A stretch of 6,914 bases of DNA from Aquificaceae bacterium (GTDB lineage Bacteria > Aquificota > Aquificia > Aquificales > Aquificaceae). The notes under the pieces are model-generated. The model worked only from the letters and a program-made list of their open reading frames with translations, had not been told where the DNA came from and did no database searches. This document shows, one piece after another, positions 6,285 to 6,914 of this stretch. The translations under genes were made by a program, and so were the position numbers. The first letter of the stretch is position 1. Each line of letters starts with the position of its first letter. The stretch is taken from assembly GCA_026982025.1 (NCBI GenBank), contig JALSHX010000006.1, forward strand, positions 1 to 6,914. The letters run 5' to 3'.

Positions 6285-6767
6285 ATGGAAAGTCCCCTCG
6301 TTGGAGTAATAATGGGGAGCAGTTCCGATTGGGAACACATGAGGGGAGCGGTAGAAGTTTTAAAAGAATTCGGAGTTCCGCATGAAAAAAGGGTTGTATC
6401 AGCCCACAGAACACCGGAGCTTATGTACGAATACGCCCGGACTGCAAGGGAAAGAGGTATAAAAGTTATCATCGCAGGCGCAGGAGGCTCCGCTCACCTT
6501 CCGGGCATGGTTGCTTCCATCACTACCATACCAGTCATCGGCGTTCCCGTTCCTTCAAAACACCTCTCGGGTGTTGACTCCCTTTACTCAATTGTCCAGA
6601 TGCCCTCGGGTATACCCGTTGCCACGGTAGCCATCGGGAACTCTACAAATGCGGGACTGCTTGCGGTGAGCATCCTTGCCCTGAGCGACTCCTCTCTTCA
6701 GTCAAAACTTCAAGAGTACAGGGAAAACTTAAGGAATAAGGTTCTGGGAATGAGTCTGGAGGATTGA
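6285..6767 (+). CDS. purE: N5-carboxyaminoimidazole ribonucleotide mutase (class I PurE)
   Basis: PurE converts N5-CAIR to CAIR in de novo purine synthesis in the cytoplasm, acting after PurK. The 160-residue protein carries the class I signatures: [10 protein letters not shown] (7-16), the active-site SAHRTPE (39-45) with catalytic His41, and [15 protein letters not shown] (64-78). PVIGVPVP (83-90) and [14 protein letters not shown] (105-118) follow. The immediate purK downstream supports the bacterial two-enzyme route rather than direct AIR carboxylation. ATG 6285 is preferred because a TATAAT box sits 7 nt from it and the conserved core starts soon after. An in-frame ATG at 6267 would add six residues and overlap the kinase start codon. 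Neither has a Shine-Dalgarno. The open frame back to 6228 is only shadow reading through the kinase gene. Confidence 0.97.
   Translation: MESPLVGVIMGSSSDWEHMRGAVEVLKEFGVPHEKRVVSAHRTPELMYEYARTARERGIKVIIAGAGGSAHLPGMVASITTIPVIGVPVPSKHLSGVDSLYSIVQMPSGIPVATVAIGNSTNAGLLAVSILALSDSSLQSKLQEYRENLRNKVLGMSLED
6758..6762 (+). promoter_or_regulatory. purK Shine-Dalgarno GGAGG inside the end of purE
   Basis: GGAGG lies in the last codons of purE, 7 nt before the GTG at 6770. It fixes that GTG as the purK start and indicates coupled translation across the 2-nt gap. Confidence 0.8.
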
Positions 6768-6769
6768 GC

Positions 6770-6914
6770 GTGGTTATAGGCATCCTCGGCGGAGGTCAGC
6801 TGGGGTGGATGACCATCCTTGAGGGCAGGAAACTCGGAGTTAGATTTGCCGTTTTGGACATGAACCCGGGCTCACCCGCCTGCAGATTGGCGGACATTTG
6901 TTTTACGCCCGATT
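6770..6914 (+). CDS. purK: N5-carboxyaminoimidazole ribonucleotide synthase PurK, N-terminal part (cut by window edge)
   Basis: The first 48 codons of PurK, the ATP-grasp enzyme that makes N5-CAIR from AIR, bicarbonate and ATP, the substrate for PurE next door. Visible is the N-terminal nucleotide-fold segment: [12 protein letters not shown] (residues 3-14), whose GxGQLGxM pattern is typical of PurK and PurT. A strand-turn [13 protein letters not shown] (28-40) and a LADICFTPD end (42-50 region) follow. The ATP-grasp domains lie beyond the right edge. The start is GTG, 2 nt after the purE stop, with GGAGG 7 nt upstream. The call rests on the motif plus the purE-purK pairing. PurT shares the motif, but the context makes PurK much more likely. 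Confidence 0.92.
   Translation, partial: MVIGILGGGQLGWMTILEGRKLGVRFAVLDMNPGSPACRLADICFTPD

Noticed and set aside
6269..6472. Upstream extension of the kinase frame giving a 260-residue protein
   Set aside because: The extra 68 residues run antisense through the conserved start of purE, and the kinase fold begins right after the ATG at 6268.
1..6914. CRISPR array, tRNA, insertion sequence, toxin-antitoxin pair or phage gene
   Set aside because: No repeats, RNA gene signatures, transposase motifs or atypical gene pairs were seen, and nearly all bases are accounted for by core genes.

Overview
The window reads as a chromosomal core region of a thermophilic bacterium, most likely of the Aquificales (Aquificaceae). 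This rests on the sequence and on recalled similarity, not on a search. The FtsZ resembles the Aquifex aeolicus protein as I remember it. Arginine is coded almost entirely by AGA/AGG. ATA is common for isoleucine, mRNA-sense strands are purine-rich, and genes are packed with almost no spacers. I see no mobile elements, CRISPR arrays, tRNA or rRNA genes, and no stretch of even 50 bases without a gene.

Minus strand, positions 6268 down to 1: one continuous gene train. In transcription order it is a small protein-kinase-fold gene (5690-6268), murB (4797-5687), ddl (3968-4834), ftsQ (3238-3951), ftsA (1992-3230), ftsZ (856-1980, or 1986 with the upstream ATG), a short unidentified gene (579-845), and the first 194 codons of hslO, encoding Hsp33 (1-582, running off the left edge). 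Neighbours overlap or sit at most about 16 nt apart, and several Shine-Dalgarno sequences overlap the upstream stop codon, so translational coupling along one operon is likely. The core murB-ddl-ftsQ-ftsA-ftsZ is the conserved end of the bacterial division and cell wall (dcw) cluster. MurB and Ddl supply peptidoglycan precursor steps, FtsZ forms the division ring, FtsA tethers it to the membrane, and FtsQ links it to the periplasmic divisome. What is unusual is the flanks: a soluble kinase-like protein at the head where murC often lies, and an unknown small protein plus a redox chaperone at the tail.

Plus strand, positions 6285 to 6914: purE and the first 48 codons of purK, the two-enzyme route from AIR to CAIR in purine synthesis. 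They are divergent from the kinase gene, and the two start codons are separated by only 16 bases. A TATAAT box sits exactly where it would start purE transcription at its ATG, suggesting a leaderless mRNA.

The window is mostly ordinary housekeeping DNA. The points most worth a second look are the kinase with a non-canonical catalytic loop heading the division operon, the ultra-compact divergent kinase/purE start region, and the small unknown gene between ftsZ and hslO. I found no evidence for a wholly new system.
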